Under the pieces are notes generated by a model. It was not told the origin of the DNA. It did not search any database and was given only the letters and a program-made list of their open reading frames with translations. A DNA stretch of 29,360 nt, from the NCBI GenBank assembly GCA_910589095.1, contig CAJUSN010000007.1, forward strand, positions 1 to 29,360, read 5' to 3'. Within the stretch, counting starts at the first letter, position 1. The number at the start of each line of letters is the position of its first letter. The stretch comes from an uncultured Muribaculaceae bacterium. Lineage in GTDB: Bacteria; Bacteroidota; Bacteroidia; Bacteroidales; Muribaculaceae. The translations under genes and the position numbers were made by a program. Positions 7,121 to 15,891 of this stretch are shown one piece after another.

Positions 7121-8922
7121 AATCAAGAATTACAATATCAGTCATCCTGCTCATCATCTCCACGATGTGCAGCTATGCACAACTCAGAATTGTGGACGGT
7201 TCGATAAAAGTTGACGGAGGAGCCACCATGGGCATCTCCCCGGTCTGGCCTAAGGAAGATGCCGACGGCAACCGCAATCCTGAACAAGCACTAATTGTTA
7301 TAAGCTACGATGGTTTCCCTGAAAATCAAACAGGCAACACACAAATATCCACAGATATCTGCAATCCCAATGGGATAAAGCAAGAAACCACGGAAGCGGG
7401 TACTCCCCTCACCTTCATATACATATCCCTTGAGGAACCTCACCTCAATTTTTCCCATCCAGTGTTCGGAGCTGCCCGAGTGAAGCTCCCCGCCCTCGCC
7501 AACAAAGGGATATATGGAGTGACGCTACAGGTGGACAAGCGCATGACTATCGACCTTGAGCCCCTTTCCGACTTTGAGAGCGTAAAGGTGAATCTGGACC
7601 GGAATGAAAGCAAGGACTCGCCGGCACGTTTCAGCAATGTCACCCTGGGAAAACATAACATTGTGTTCGAATTCCCCGACGGTCAACAGGTCACCCGCAC
7701 AATTGACGTCACCTCGACAACCAATAAATTCAACGAGGTGACAAACCCCGACTTCGACCTCCGCGAACTCATGCCCCTGAAAATTGAAAGCTCGGATCGC
7801 AACGTAACCATCTATATCGATGATGAAAAAGTTGCAACCAAGGCACCTTTTATCACCACACTTCCTTCAGGCAACCACACAGTGAAAGCTGTCAGCAATA
7901 ACAATGAACGAAAACTCGACATACAGACAGTGAAAATTGTAAAAGGAGCCAAGGAAACAACCGTAAAGCTAAAGCCGTGTGAACGGCATCGCTTCCGCGT
8001 ATCAGGCTCATTTGAGAACATGTCGAATGTGCCCATGATGCTCTATGCCGGTAAAGAAGAAGCCTACAAAATCAGTGAGGACCATGCCAAGGGCGAACAG
8101 CGTTTCTATGAGTTTGACCTCCCGGTGGGTTCCCGCTATAAATTCAAGGCTACATTCCAGGGCAACGAAGGAAGCCGATCGGTCAAAGTGAAAAACGACA
8201 TGGATTATGACCAGATCATTACAATCAAACGTCGCCAAAAAATCGTGTGGCCCTGGGAACGTGAATACGATGCACCGCCCATGGGACTAACCGTGGCCTA
8301 TGTTCAGAAAAAATATGAGGTGAAACAGGACGGCAAAACCGTCTATAACGGAACGCTCGCGGCATGGGACGACGCCAATGGCGGCAACGATGACTGGCTC
8401 CACGGTATCAAGGTGGGCGTGCAGTATCAGCCCACTCTCCGCTTCGGTCTCGGAATCTACACCGGACTCTATTGGGAATATTACCAGACCAAAACGGACA
8501 AGTTAGACAGCGGCGAGGGTGACGTGACCACCGGGTTTAACAAGTATCGCGAACACTCACTTTCACTCCCCGTGCAGCTTTTCTATAATCTCCCCTTCGC
8601 CTCAAAAGTGGCTCTCGCGCTGCATGGCGGTGTAAACCTTAATTACATGTTGTCACGCACCTACTCGGGATATATCGAGAATGTCAACGGCCTAAAATTG
8701 GAACATAGCTACAATGCCCTTAAGGATGCCGATGATATTTTGCCAATGTATCCTGACAGATTCAATCTTTTCTGGGAAATAGGACTTCAACTGCGACTCG
8801 GCCCAATTATGCTCGGCGCACAGCTGACCCGACCCATCACCACTCACAAATTCAAGATTGACGGTGTTAGTTACACCACTTCGACCATCAAAAACTCACT
8901 CTCACTCACTTACGTGTTCTAA
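7117..8922 (+). CDS. PEGA-domain outer-membrane beta-barrel protein (copy 1)
   Basis: This is a 601-aa protein with a signal peptide ending at SYAQ (about residue 22). After an N-terminal beta region there is a possible degenerate PEGA-like repeat (about 140-198, with LGKHNIVFEFPDGQQV). A clear PEGA domain follows (about 220-287: DRNVTIYIDDEKVATKAPF, then LPSGNHTVKAV). PEGA domains are small beta folds found in surface and cell-wall-associated proteins. The chain then reaches IVWPWEREY (376-384). The last 210 or so residues alternate in the manner of outer-membrane strands and end in YVF, a terminal aromatic typical of beta-barrels. It is a paralogue of the next gene with the same domain order, and the shared landmarks are VWPW, DDWLHG and FGLGIYTG. 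It is translationally coupled to the upstream gene by an ATGA overlap. Its partner or ligand is unknown. Confidence 0.82.
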   Translation: MKSRITISVILLIISTMCSYAQLRIVDGSIKVDGGATMGISPVWPKEDADGNRNPEQALIVISYDGFPENQTGNTQISTDICNPNGIKQETTEAGTPLTFIYISLEEPHLNFSHPVFGAARVKLPALANKGIYGVTLQVDKRMTIDLEPLSDFESVKVNLDRNESKDSPARFSNVTLGKHNIVFEFPDGQQVTRTIDVTSTTNKFNEVTNPDFDLRELMPLKIESSDRNVTIYIDDEKVATKAPFITTLPSGNHTVKAVSNNNERKLDIQTVKIVKGAKETTVKLKPCERHRFRVSGSFENMSNVPMMLYAGKEEAYKISEDHAKGEQRFYEFDLPVGSRYKFKATFQGNEGSRSVKVKNDMDYDQIITIKRRQKIVWPWEREYDAPPMGLTVAYVQKKYEVKQDGKTVYNGTLAAWDDANGGNDDWLHGIKVGVQYQPTLRFGLGIYTGLYWEYYQTKTDKLDSGEGDVTTGFNKYREHSLSLPVQLFYNLPFASKVALALHGGVNLNYMLSRTYSGYIENVNGLKLEHSYNALKDADDILPMYPDRFNLFWEIGLQLRLGPIMLGAQLTRPITTHKFKIDGVSYTTSTIKNSLSLTYVF

Positions 8923-8928
8923 CAGCTT

Positions 8929-10728
8929 ATGAATAAGATACTCACAATCATCATAGCGGCACTCGTCACTTTGAGTGCCAATGCAGGCATCAAGGCCACC
9001 CAGGACAGTCTGAAACTCGTTTCACGCATTCTTAGTAAGGCTGAGCGTAGCAACACTCAACATGTAATGGAAGAGGGTGTCAATAATATGGCCCTACACG
9101 CGCCGTGGCTCGAAAATGTAACCGAGTGCCAATCTCTGCTGATAATCAATTGGAGCGGCATCAATCCTGATGAAATCAAAGACGTGAAAGTAACCCTTGA
9201 CAATGGCACTCCATACCAAGTAAGCAATTTCACTTCAGGTAATTTGGAAACCTACATTTTCATGCCATGTGGCACCAAAAGCGTTACCCTTTTGCATCCC
9301 CGCTATGCCAGCACGCGTATTTTCCTTAAAAAGATGAACAATAAGGATATATGGTCCATACCGGTGGTCTTGGACACCCCGGTGAACATACAATTCAAAC
9401 CGGCCACTGATTACGATAAGTCCGTTCGTGTTACACTTACATATCCCGAAAGCGGTATGGAGGAAACAAAACAAACTCCCGCTATTTTTGAAAGGGTTGT
9501 GCCGGGCAACTATGAGGTACAATTTGTGATCGACGGACGTATCCAATCCTACAACGTACAGGTGTCGCCCACCAAAACCGTATTCGGACAGAATGACTTC
9601 GACTTCCGCAACTTCAAGGACGTGACGATCGAGAGCACGCGCAAAGCCCGAATATACATTGATGATGTTGACCAAGGCGAAGCAACTTCATTAACCACCC
9701 GTCTCCCCTACGGCAGCCATACTTTGAAAGCCGTCATATCCGAAAACAGCAAGGATGAAAAAACGGTTGAAGTCAATGCCGATTCAGAGAACACCATCTA
9801 CCTCTCGCCTGTGGAGATGCGCACGTTTGAAGTGATAGGCCTGTACAATGGAGCGCCTGTACCAACATCCATCTATACCCCCGACATCGACACCGAACGC
9901 AACACTTTACGCACAGAAAAAAGCCACAAGTTCACCCTCCCTGCCGTTGGCGGTAAGCCCTACACTTTCTACCTCTCTTATGGAGGCAAGACTTCAAAGA
10001 AAAGCGTCAGCGTCACTCCGGGTATGCACACACGTCAAGAGGTGAAAATCAAAGCCGACCGCAAGGTGGTGTGGCCATGGCAGCGCGACTATGTACCGGC
10101 CAACCACGGTTGGGAATTTTCTTGGGTTTCTAAACAATACTCCACCAGCGGATACTTCTCCGACGAGGACAACATCAAATCGACCATAAAGGAAAACGGC
10201 GTGTGGGCCGACGGATCCGACCATTGGCTCCATGGCTTCCGCACCGGCTACCACGCACAGCCCTCGTTCAAATTCGGACTCGGGCTCTACACCGGATTTT
10301 TCCTTGAGTTTTACTTCTCCGGCAACGAGGAAGGCATAGACAATACGTTTGACAAATACTTCGAACTTGACATGAGCGTCCCCCTTCACATACTCTATCA
10401 GTTCCCCCTCGGACGCAAGTTCACCATAGGTTTCCACACAGGCCCCACGTTCAACTGGGCCATGTACGGCAGCTACTATGACAAGCTCCTCCCGGATGCG
10501 TCCGACACCGACAATGAGGAAGACTACACAGACTTCTGGGATGAACCCTGGGCTCCCAAGCGTGTCAACCTCACCTGGGACTTCGGACTGTTTGTCCGTT
10601 GGAAAGCGCTCACCATCTCCGGCACTATCAGCCAGGGTCTTACCAACAACAAGATGCACACTGACTTCGGTCGCGACGCAAAAACCGTCATGAACAAGCG
10701 TTTCGCAGGCATAAGCCTTGTTTTCTAA
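8929..10728 (+). CDS. PEGA-domain outer-membrane beta-barrel protein (copy 2)
   Basis: This is a 599-aa paralogue of the preceding gene, only 6 bases downstream of it. The signal peptide ends near LSANA (residue 19). The N-terminal half contains beta domains with a PEGA-like GNYEVQFVIDGR (about 193-204) and a clearer PEGA unit at about 230-293 (RKARIYIDDVDQG, LPYGSHTLKAV). The junction motif VVWPWQRDY (380-388) precedes a C-terminal barrel-like region with HWLHGFRTG and FGLGLYTGFFLEFYF, and the protein ends in ISLVF. Several tryptophans and aromatic girdle-like residues fit an outer-membrane barrel. The N-terminal third differs strongly from copy 1 while the PEGA-to-barrel part is conserved, so the two may form different ends of one complex (inference). 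Confidence 0.82.
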   Translation: MNKILTIIIAALVTLSANAGIKATQDSLKLVSRILSKAERSNTQHVMEEGVNNMALHAPWLENVTECQSLLIINWSGINPDEIKDVKVTLDNGTPYQVSNFTSGNLETYIFMPCGTKSVTLLHPRYASTRIFLKKMNNKDIWSIPVVLDTPVNIQFKPATDYDKSVRVTLTYPESGMEETKQTPAIFERVVPGNYEVQFVIDGRIQSYNVQVSPTKTVFGQNDFDFRNFKDVTIESTRKARIYIDDVDQGEATSLTTRLPYGSHTLKAVISENSKDEKTVEVNADSENTIYLSPVEMRTFEVIGLYNGAPVPTSIYTPDIDTERNTLRTEKSHKFTLPAVGGKPYTFYLSYGGKTSKKSVSVTPGMHTRQEVKIKADRKVVWPWQRDYVPANHGWEFSWVSKQYSTSGYFSDEDNIKSTIKENGVWADGSDHWLHGFRTGYHAQPSFKFGLGLYTGFFLEFYFSGNEEGIDNTFDKYFELDMSVPLHILYQFPLGRKFTIGFHTGPTFNWAMYGSYYDKLLPDASDTDNEEDYTDFWDEPWAPKRVNLTWDFGLFVRWKALTISGTISQGLTNNKMHTDFGRDAKTVMNKRFAGISLVF

Positions 10729-10745
10729 CCGCAAAATGATTACCC

Positions 10746-12203
10746 ATGAACCGAGTCATCCTCACAGCCACACTCACGGCAGCTGTACTGAGCATGTCGG
10801 CTCAGGACTCGCTGCGCGATGACTACAATGATTTCCTGAAGTCGGCACGCGAGGAGTACAACAGCTTCCGCGATGAAGCCAACAAGGCTTATTCCGACTT
10901 TCTCTCCGCTCCATGGGAACCCATTGAGCCGCTGCTGCTGCAAAAACCGATTGACAAAAGCCGGCCGCCACGCCCCTTTGAGGAACGCGACCATGATGGA
11001 GAAGACCATTCATTGAAGTTTGAAACCATCATCACGCCTCAACCTCCTCAGCCGGCACCCGGGCCGATAGAGCCTATAGTCATAGCCCCCTCCCCTACCG
11101 ACAAGTGGATCGACTTCTCCTATCTCGGCAATACGGATAAGGTGAGGATTCCGGACGGGGCGTTACCCACCGTCAATGACATCTCTGAGAGCGGTATATC
11201 ACGCGCATGGGCCAACTTATCCGATGGTAATTTCAATGCCACCCTTGCTGACTGCCTTAACCTTCGCACCCGGTATAATCTGCCTGATTGGGCTTACCTT
11301 AACATGCTCAACATTATCTCTCAAAGATACTACGGAAGAAAATGCAACGGCTCTACACTGCTGATGGCGTGGCTCTACAGCCAGTCGGGCTACACCATGC
11401 GTCTTGCCCGCGAAGCCAACAGGGATCTGATTATGATGTTTGCCTCTGATCATGTGATTTATGGCAATTATTATATCCTCGACAACACGAATTACTACCC
11501 GTTTGACCACGCAGCCGGTTCATTCAACATCTCACAGGCATCTTTTCCTAACGAGAAGGTAATGTCGCTGGTGCTTACGTCGCTTCCCTTAACAGCGAAA
11601 AGACTCTCCCAGCCCCGCAACCGCAAGTCACGGAAATATCCTGAGATGGAATGTGACCTCAGCGTTGATGAAAACCTTATGGAATTCTTCATCACTTATC
11701 CCAACTCGCAGATAGGGTCGCAAGCCATTTCCCGGTGGGCCATTTATGCCAACACTCCGCTTAGCGAAACTGTGCGCGAACAGCTCTATCCAAAATTTCA
11801 GAGCGCATTGGAAGGGATGACAGACCGCGACAAAGTGGAGCATCTGCTCAATTGGGTTCAAACCGGCTTCATTTATGAACTTGATGACAAGGTGTGGGGC
11901 TGTGACCGCGCGTTTTTCCCCGATGAAACCATATATTACCCCTACGCAGACTGTGAGGACCGCGCCATATTGTTCACCCGATTGGTGCGTGACCTCACCG
12001 GGCTGGATGCCATCTTAGTACATTATCCCGGGCACTTGGCTTCAGGAGTAGCCTTCAAGGGGGAGGAGCCTGGTGACTACATTCTGCTCAACGGCCGACG
12101 CTTCACCGTTTGCGACCCAACCTTTACCGACGGAGCACCGGTTGGGCGCACAGGCTCCGCCTACGACAATTCAACCGCAAGCGTAATCCTCCTCTCGCGC
12201 TGA
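10746..12203 (+). CDS. Exported protein with two tandem transglutaminase-like domains
   Basis: This is a 485-aa protein with a signal peptide ending at LSMSAQ (residue 20). A helical segment (about 24-55) and a Pro-rich linker (90-118) follow. The C-terminal domain has the transglutaminase-like triad: Cys in YPYADCEDRA (C403), His in YPGHLASGV (H430) and Asp in FTVCDPTF (D457). This superfamily includes proteases, peptide-modifying enzymes and crosslinking enzymes. A second, more divergent copy seems to precede it, with C200 (RKCNGSTLLMAW), H236 (ASDHVIYGNYY) and D246 (ILDNTNYYPF), in the same C-H-D order and flanked by similar strands. It closes the operon of PEGA barrels, 17 bases after the previous stop, and is probably periplasmic or surface-exposed. 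The substrate is unknown. Confidence 0.8.
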   Translation: MNRVILTATLTAAVLSMSAQDSLRDDYNDFLKSAREEYNSFRDEANKAYSDFLSAPWEPIEPLLLQKPIDKSRPPRPFEERDHDGEDHSLKFETIITPQPPQPAPGPIEPIVIAPSPTDKWIDFSYLGNTDKVRIPDGALPTVNDISESGISRAWANLSDGNFNATLADCLNLRTRYNLPDWAYLNMLNIISQRYYGRKCNGSTLLMAWLYSQSGYTMRLAREANRDLIMMFASDHVIYGNYYILDNTNYYPFDHAAGSFNISQASFPNEKVMSLVLTSLPLTAKRLSQPRNRKSRKYPEMECDLSVDENLMEFFITYPNSQIGSQAISRWAIYANTPLSETVREQLYPKFQSALEGMTDRDKVEHLLNWVQTGFIYELDDKVWGCDRAFFPDETIYYPYADCEDRAILFTRLVRDLTGLDAILVHYPGHLASGVAFKGEEPGDYILLNGRRFTVCDPTFTDGAPVGRTGSAYDNSTASVILLSR

Positions 12204-12320
12204 GTCGCCACCAAGTGTGTATAATACACATTCGGTCATTGAGCATAATCAAGCTCAATTAAGCCGCTTGACAACCGTAAATTTTACCCTCGGAATAAAC
12301 GTTATTTCACTCATATTCGT
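12204..12320 (+). other. Intergenic stretch with two small hairpins before secA
   Basis: Two short perfect inverted repeats follow the transglutaminase gene. TGTGTA (12216-12221) pairs with TACACA (12225-12230), and ATTGAGC (12238-12244) with GCTCAAT (12253-12259). Neither has a T-run, so a role in ending the upstream operon is possible but not shown. No gene is seen here. Confidence 0.45.
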
Positions 12321-12361
12321 TATCTTTGCAGTAATTTTGGTGCCGAGTATTCGCGCGGCAC
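12321..12361 (+). promoter_or_regulatory. secA promoter -7 box and leader hairpin
   Basis: TATCTTTGC (12321-12329) matches the Bacteroidetes -7 consensus. No clear -33 TTG box is seen. Transcription would start around 12335, leaving a leader of about 65 bases. That leader contains GTGCCG (12340-12345) and CGGCAC (12356-12361), a perfect 6-bp GC-rich hairpin with a 10-base loop just inside the transcript. Confidence 0.6.
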
Positions 12362-12402
12362 AGGTAATATGCTAATATATAATAGGATAACATAAACCAT
12401 AA

Positions 12403-15400
12403 ATGTCAGTAACAACATTTTTAAGTAAAATTTTCGGTAACAAGTCGGATCGCGACTTGCGTGAAATCAAGCCGATAGTAGATAAAATAGAGGCTCTGAG
12501 CGAGGAGCTTCAGAAACTCACCCCCGATGAACTGCGTGCAAAAATCGACGCCGTAAGAGCCGACATCCGCGAGGCCGTTTTGGCCGATGAGGAAGCCGCT
12601 GCCAAGAAGCGCATCGAGATTGAGTCGCTCCCCATTGACAAGCGCCAGCCGGTGTGGGACGAAATTGACCGTCACGAAAAGAATGTGCTCGACATCATTG
12701 AGCAGAAGCTCGACGAGCATCTGCCCGTGGTGTTCGCAACACTTCGCGAAACAGCGGCTCGCTTTGCCAAGAACCCCACCATTGAGGTTACAGCAACCCA
12801 ACTTGACCGCGAACTTGCCGCTCAAGGCAAGGATTTCGTGACCATCGAGGGCGACAAGGCCATTTACAAAAACCAGTGGCAGGCCGGTGGCAACCTTCTC
12901 ACCTGGGACATGATTCACTATCATGTTCAGCTCATTGGTGGCGTTGTGCTCCATCAGGGCAAGATTGCCGAGATGGCAACCGGTGAAGGTAAAACCCTTG
13001 TGGCGACCCTCCCGGTGTTCCTCCGTTCCCTCTCAGGCAAAGGTGTCCACGTGGTTACGGTCAATGATTATCTGTCGAAACGTGACTCGGAATGGATGGG
13101 TCCGCTCTACATGTTCCACGGTTCTACGGTTGACTGCATCGACAAGCATCAGCCCAACACACCCCAGCGCCGTGCGGCTTACAACTGCGACATCACCTTC
13201 GGTACGAACAACGAGTTCGGCTTCGACTACCTCCGCGACAACATGGCCATGTCGCCCGACGATATGGTGCAACGCAAACATTATTATGCCATTGTGGATG
13301 AGGTTGACTCGGTGCTCATTGACGATGCCCGTACCCCGCTTATCATCTCCGGGCCCGTGCCCCGTGGCGACGACCAGCTCTTCAACGAGTACCGACCCAA
13401 TGTGCAGAAAGTGGTGGATGCACAGCGCAAATTGGTGAATCAGATTCTTGCCGAGGCCAAGACCAAACTGGCAAGCGACGATAAGGAAGTGCGCAAAGAG
13501 GGAGCCCTGCTTCTTTTCCGCGCATTCAAGGGTCTTCCCAAGAACTCGCCTCTCATCCGCTTCCTGAGCCAGGAAGGCATGAAGAACATCCTGCTTGAAA
13601 CCGAAGCCTACTACCTTCAGGACAATTCCCGCGAAATGCCCAAAGCCACCGAACCGCTTTATTTCGTTATCGATGAGAAGAACCGCAGCGTTGAACTCAC
13701 CGACAAAGGTATCGACGCGCTCACCGGCACTCAAACCGACCCCACATTCTTCGTGCTCCCCGACATTGCATCTCAGCTCTCGGAAGCCGAAAACATCGCA
13801 GATCCCACCGAACGCGCCCGCAAGAAAGATGAGCTCATGCAGAACTATGCGGTAAAAGCCGAGCGTGTACACACCGTAACCCAGCTTTTGAAAGCCTACA
13901 CCCTCTTCGAGAAGGATGTGGAATATGTGATCGACGATAATAAAATCAAAATCGTGGATGAGCAGACCGGCCGTATTATGGAAGGTCGTCGTTACTCCGA
14001 CGGATTGCACCAGGCAATCGAAGCAAAGGAGGGTGTGAAGGTAGAGGCCGCCACTCAGACATTTGCCACAATTACGCTCCAGAACTATTTCCGCATGTAT
14101 CATAAGCTTGCCGGTATGACCGGTACGGCCGAAACAGAAGCTGGCGAGTTCTGGGATATCTATAAACTCGACGTGGTAACCATACCCACCAACCGTCCTG
14201 TGGCTCGTGAGGATATGAAGGACCGCGTGTTCAAGACCAAAAAGGAGAAATATGCCGCTGTGATTGACGAGATCCAGGCACTTGTCAAGGCCGGTCGTCC
14301 GGTGCTTGTAGGTACCACCTCCGTTGAAATCTCCGAGCTTCTGAGCCGAATGCTCACCATGCGCCATATCCCCCACAATGTGCTCAACGCCAAGCTCCAC
14401 CAAAAGGAAGCCGATATTGTGGCACAAGCCGGACGCGCCGGTACCGTAACCATAGCCACCAACATGGCCGGACGTGGTACCGACATCAAGCTGCCCGCCG
14501 AGGTTAAAGAAGCCGGCGGTTTGGCCATCATCGGTACGGAACGTCATGAAAGCCGCCGCGTAGACCGCCAGCTCCGAGGCCGTTCCGGACGTCAGGGCGA
14601 CCCGGGTTCATCCGTATTCTATCTCTCGTTCGAGGACCAGTTGATGCGTCTGTTCGTAACCGACAAGGTGATGAAGATGCTTGACAAATTCGGTATCGAA
14701 GAGGGCGAGATGATTGAATCAAAAATGATTGACCGCGCCATAGAGAACGCCCAGAAGCGAGTGGAAGAGAATAACTTCGGCATCCGCAAGCGCCTGCTGG
14801 AATATGATGACGTGATGAACAAGCAGCGTACATACATCTACTCACGCCGCCATCACGCACTTCTCGGCGAACGCATAGGCATCGATATAGCCAATATGTT
14901 CTTCGATGTCATCGAGAACCTTGTCAACAACTATTCGGCACCGACGGATTACCATGATCTGTCCATGGAACTCATGCGCATCCTAACCATTGAAATGCCA
15001 TTCACCGAGAAGGAATTTGCGTCCATGGCCAAAGAAGATATCATTGACCGCATCAACGAAGCCGCCATTGCCGCGTTCGACCGCAAGAGCGACACCATCC
15101 GCGAAGTGGCCATGCCCGTTATCACCAACTGTGTTGAACGTCAGGGCATGTCGGGCAAGATTATCGTGCCCATGACCGACGGCAAGCGCATTTTCCACCT
15201 CCGCGCCGATCTTCAGGAAGCCTATGACACTGAGTGCCGCTCGATTGTAAAGGAATGGCACAAGGCTGTGCTCCTGGTTTCCATCGACGAACTTTGGAAA
15301 GAACACTTGCGCGAGCTTGACCAGTTGCGTCAGTCGGTACAGAACGCATCCTACGAACAGAAGGATCCGCTGGTGATCTACAAAATGGAATCGTTCCATC

Positions 15401-15771
15401 TCTTTGAGGAGATGCTGAATAACCTCAACGTTAAGGTAGCATCGGCCCTCACCCGTGGCCAGATTTACATGCCGCAACCTCAGCGTCCGGCTGAGCCACA
15501 GAACGAAGGTGAAGCAGACCAACCCGAGCAGAAACCCCAGCCTGAGGTGAAACGCGCCATGCCAGAGCCAAAAACCGACTATTCTAAATATCGCGCATCG
15601 AAAGAGGAACTTCCCGGAGGTGCCGAGCAGCGCGCCGCCGCATCGGCTCCCCAGGGCGAGCAGCAGCGCCAGCAGCCGGTGACCGTTGGTCCGAAAGTGG
15701 GCCGCAACGATCCCTGTCCCTGTGGCAGCGGCAAGAAATTCAAGAATTGCCACGGCAAAGGAATGAACTGA
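12403..15771 (+). CDS. secA: Preprotein translocase ATPase SecA
   Basis: This is the motor ATPase that drives unfolded preproteins through SecYEG; it is cytosolic and membrane-associated. At 1122 aa it is longer than the E. coli protein of about 900 aa, as is usual in Bacteroidetes, with extra sequence inside the first nucleotide-binding region. Visible motifs are Walker A MATGEGKT (191-198), the DEVD box (299-302, DEVDSVLIDDARTPLIISG), TGRIMEGRRYSDGLHQAIEA, TNMAGRGTDIKL and the RRVDRQLRGRSGRQGDPG arginine-finger region. A Pro/Gln-rich linker leads to a C-terminal SEC-C zinc motif with C1105, C1107, C1116 and H1117, used for SecB or ribosome binding in the family. ATG 12403 follows the promoter. 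A strong hairpin terminator follows the stop. Many exported proteins in this window depend on this route. Confidence 0.99.
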   Translation: MSVTTFLSKIFGNKSDRDLREIKPIVDKIEALSEELQKLTPDELRAKIDAVRADIREAVLADEEAAAKKRIEIESLPIDKRQPVWDEIDRHEKNVLDIIEQKLDEHLPVVFATLRETAARFAKNPTIEVTATQLDRELAAQGKDFVTIEGDKAIYKNQWQAGGNLLTWDMIHYHVQLIGGVVLHQGKIAEMATGEGKTLVATLPVFLRSLSGKGVHVVTVNDYLSKRDSEWMGPLYMFHGSTVDCIDKHQPNTPQRRAAYNCDITFGTNNEFGFDYLRDNMAMSPDDMVQRKHYYAIVDEVDSVLIDDARTPLIISGPVPRGDDQLFNEYRPNVQKVVDAQRKLVNQILAEAKTKLASDDKEVRKEGALLLFRAFKGLPKNSPLIRFLSQEGMKNILLETEAYYLQDNSREMPKATEPLYFVIDEKNRSVELTDKGIDALTGTQTDPTFFVLPDIASQLSEAENIADPTERARKKDELMQNYAVKAERVHTVTQLLKAYTLFEKDVEYVIDDNKIKIVDEQTGRIMEGRRYSDGLHQAIEAKEGVKVEAATQTFATITLQNYFRMYHKLAGMTGTAETEAGEFWDIYKLDVVTIPTNRPVAREDMKDRVFKTKKEKYAAVIDEIQALVKAGRPVLVGTTSVEISELLSRMLTMRHIPHNVLNAKLHQKEADIVAQAGRAGTVTIATNMAGRGTDIKLPAEVKEAGGLAIIGTERHESRRVDRQLRGRSGRQGDPGSSVFYLSFEDQLMRLFVTDKVMKMLDKFGIEEGEMIESKMIDRAIENAQKRVEENNFGIRKRLLEYDDVMNKQRTYIYSRRHHALLGERIGIDIANMFFDVIENLVNNYSAPTDYHDLSMELMRILTIEMPFTEKEFASMAKEDIIDRINEAAIAAFDRKSDTIREVAMPVITNCVERQGMSGKIIVPMTDGKRIFHLRADLQEAYDTECRSIVKEWHKAVLLVSIDELWKEHLRELDQLRQSVQNASYEQKDPLVIYKMESFHLFEEMLNNLNVKVASALTRGQIYMPQPQRPAEPQNEGEADQPEQKPQPEVKRAMPEPKTDYSKYRASKEELPGGAEQRAAASAPQGEQQRQQPVTVGPKVGRNDPCPCGSGKKFKNCHGKGMN

Positions 15772-15788
15772 TCACTCCCGCATAAATG

Positions 15789-15845
15789 AGCTATATAAGG
15801 GAGGACCGGAATACACGGTCCAACCTTATACAGCTTGTTTTACTT
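15789..15845 (+). terminator. secA transcription terminator
   Basis: A long two-part hairpin starts 17 bases after the secA stop. AGCTATATAAGG (15789-15800) pairs with CCTTATACAGCT (15824-15835) with one mismatch. Inside it, GGACCG (15803-15808) pairs with CGGTCC (15816-15821). A T-rich tail (TGTTTTACTT) follows. Confidence 0.8.
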
Positions 15846-15891
15846 AACATACAATCTGAATCATCACTCCCAAAAACCAACCGTCATTCAC

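Noticed and set aside
9994..10734. Minus-strand open frame of 246 codons opposite the second PEGA barrel
   Set aside because: It is a shadow of a real plus-strand gene with signal peptide and domain structure; it has no recognisable protein features.
13033..14547. Long open frame (504 codons) on the minus strand inside secA
   Set aside because: It is antisense to a fully conserved secA. Its translation is a His/Val/Gly-rich mirror of the coding strand with no family resemblance, promoter or start context.
14983..15753. Minus-strand open frame of 256 codons with hydrophobic stretches opposite the 3-prime part of secA
   Set aside because: The hydrophobic runs are the reverse complement of charged SecA codons, and SecA motifs including the SEC-C zinc site occupy the plus strand.
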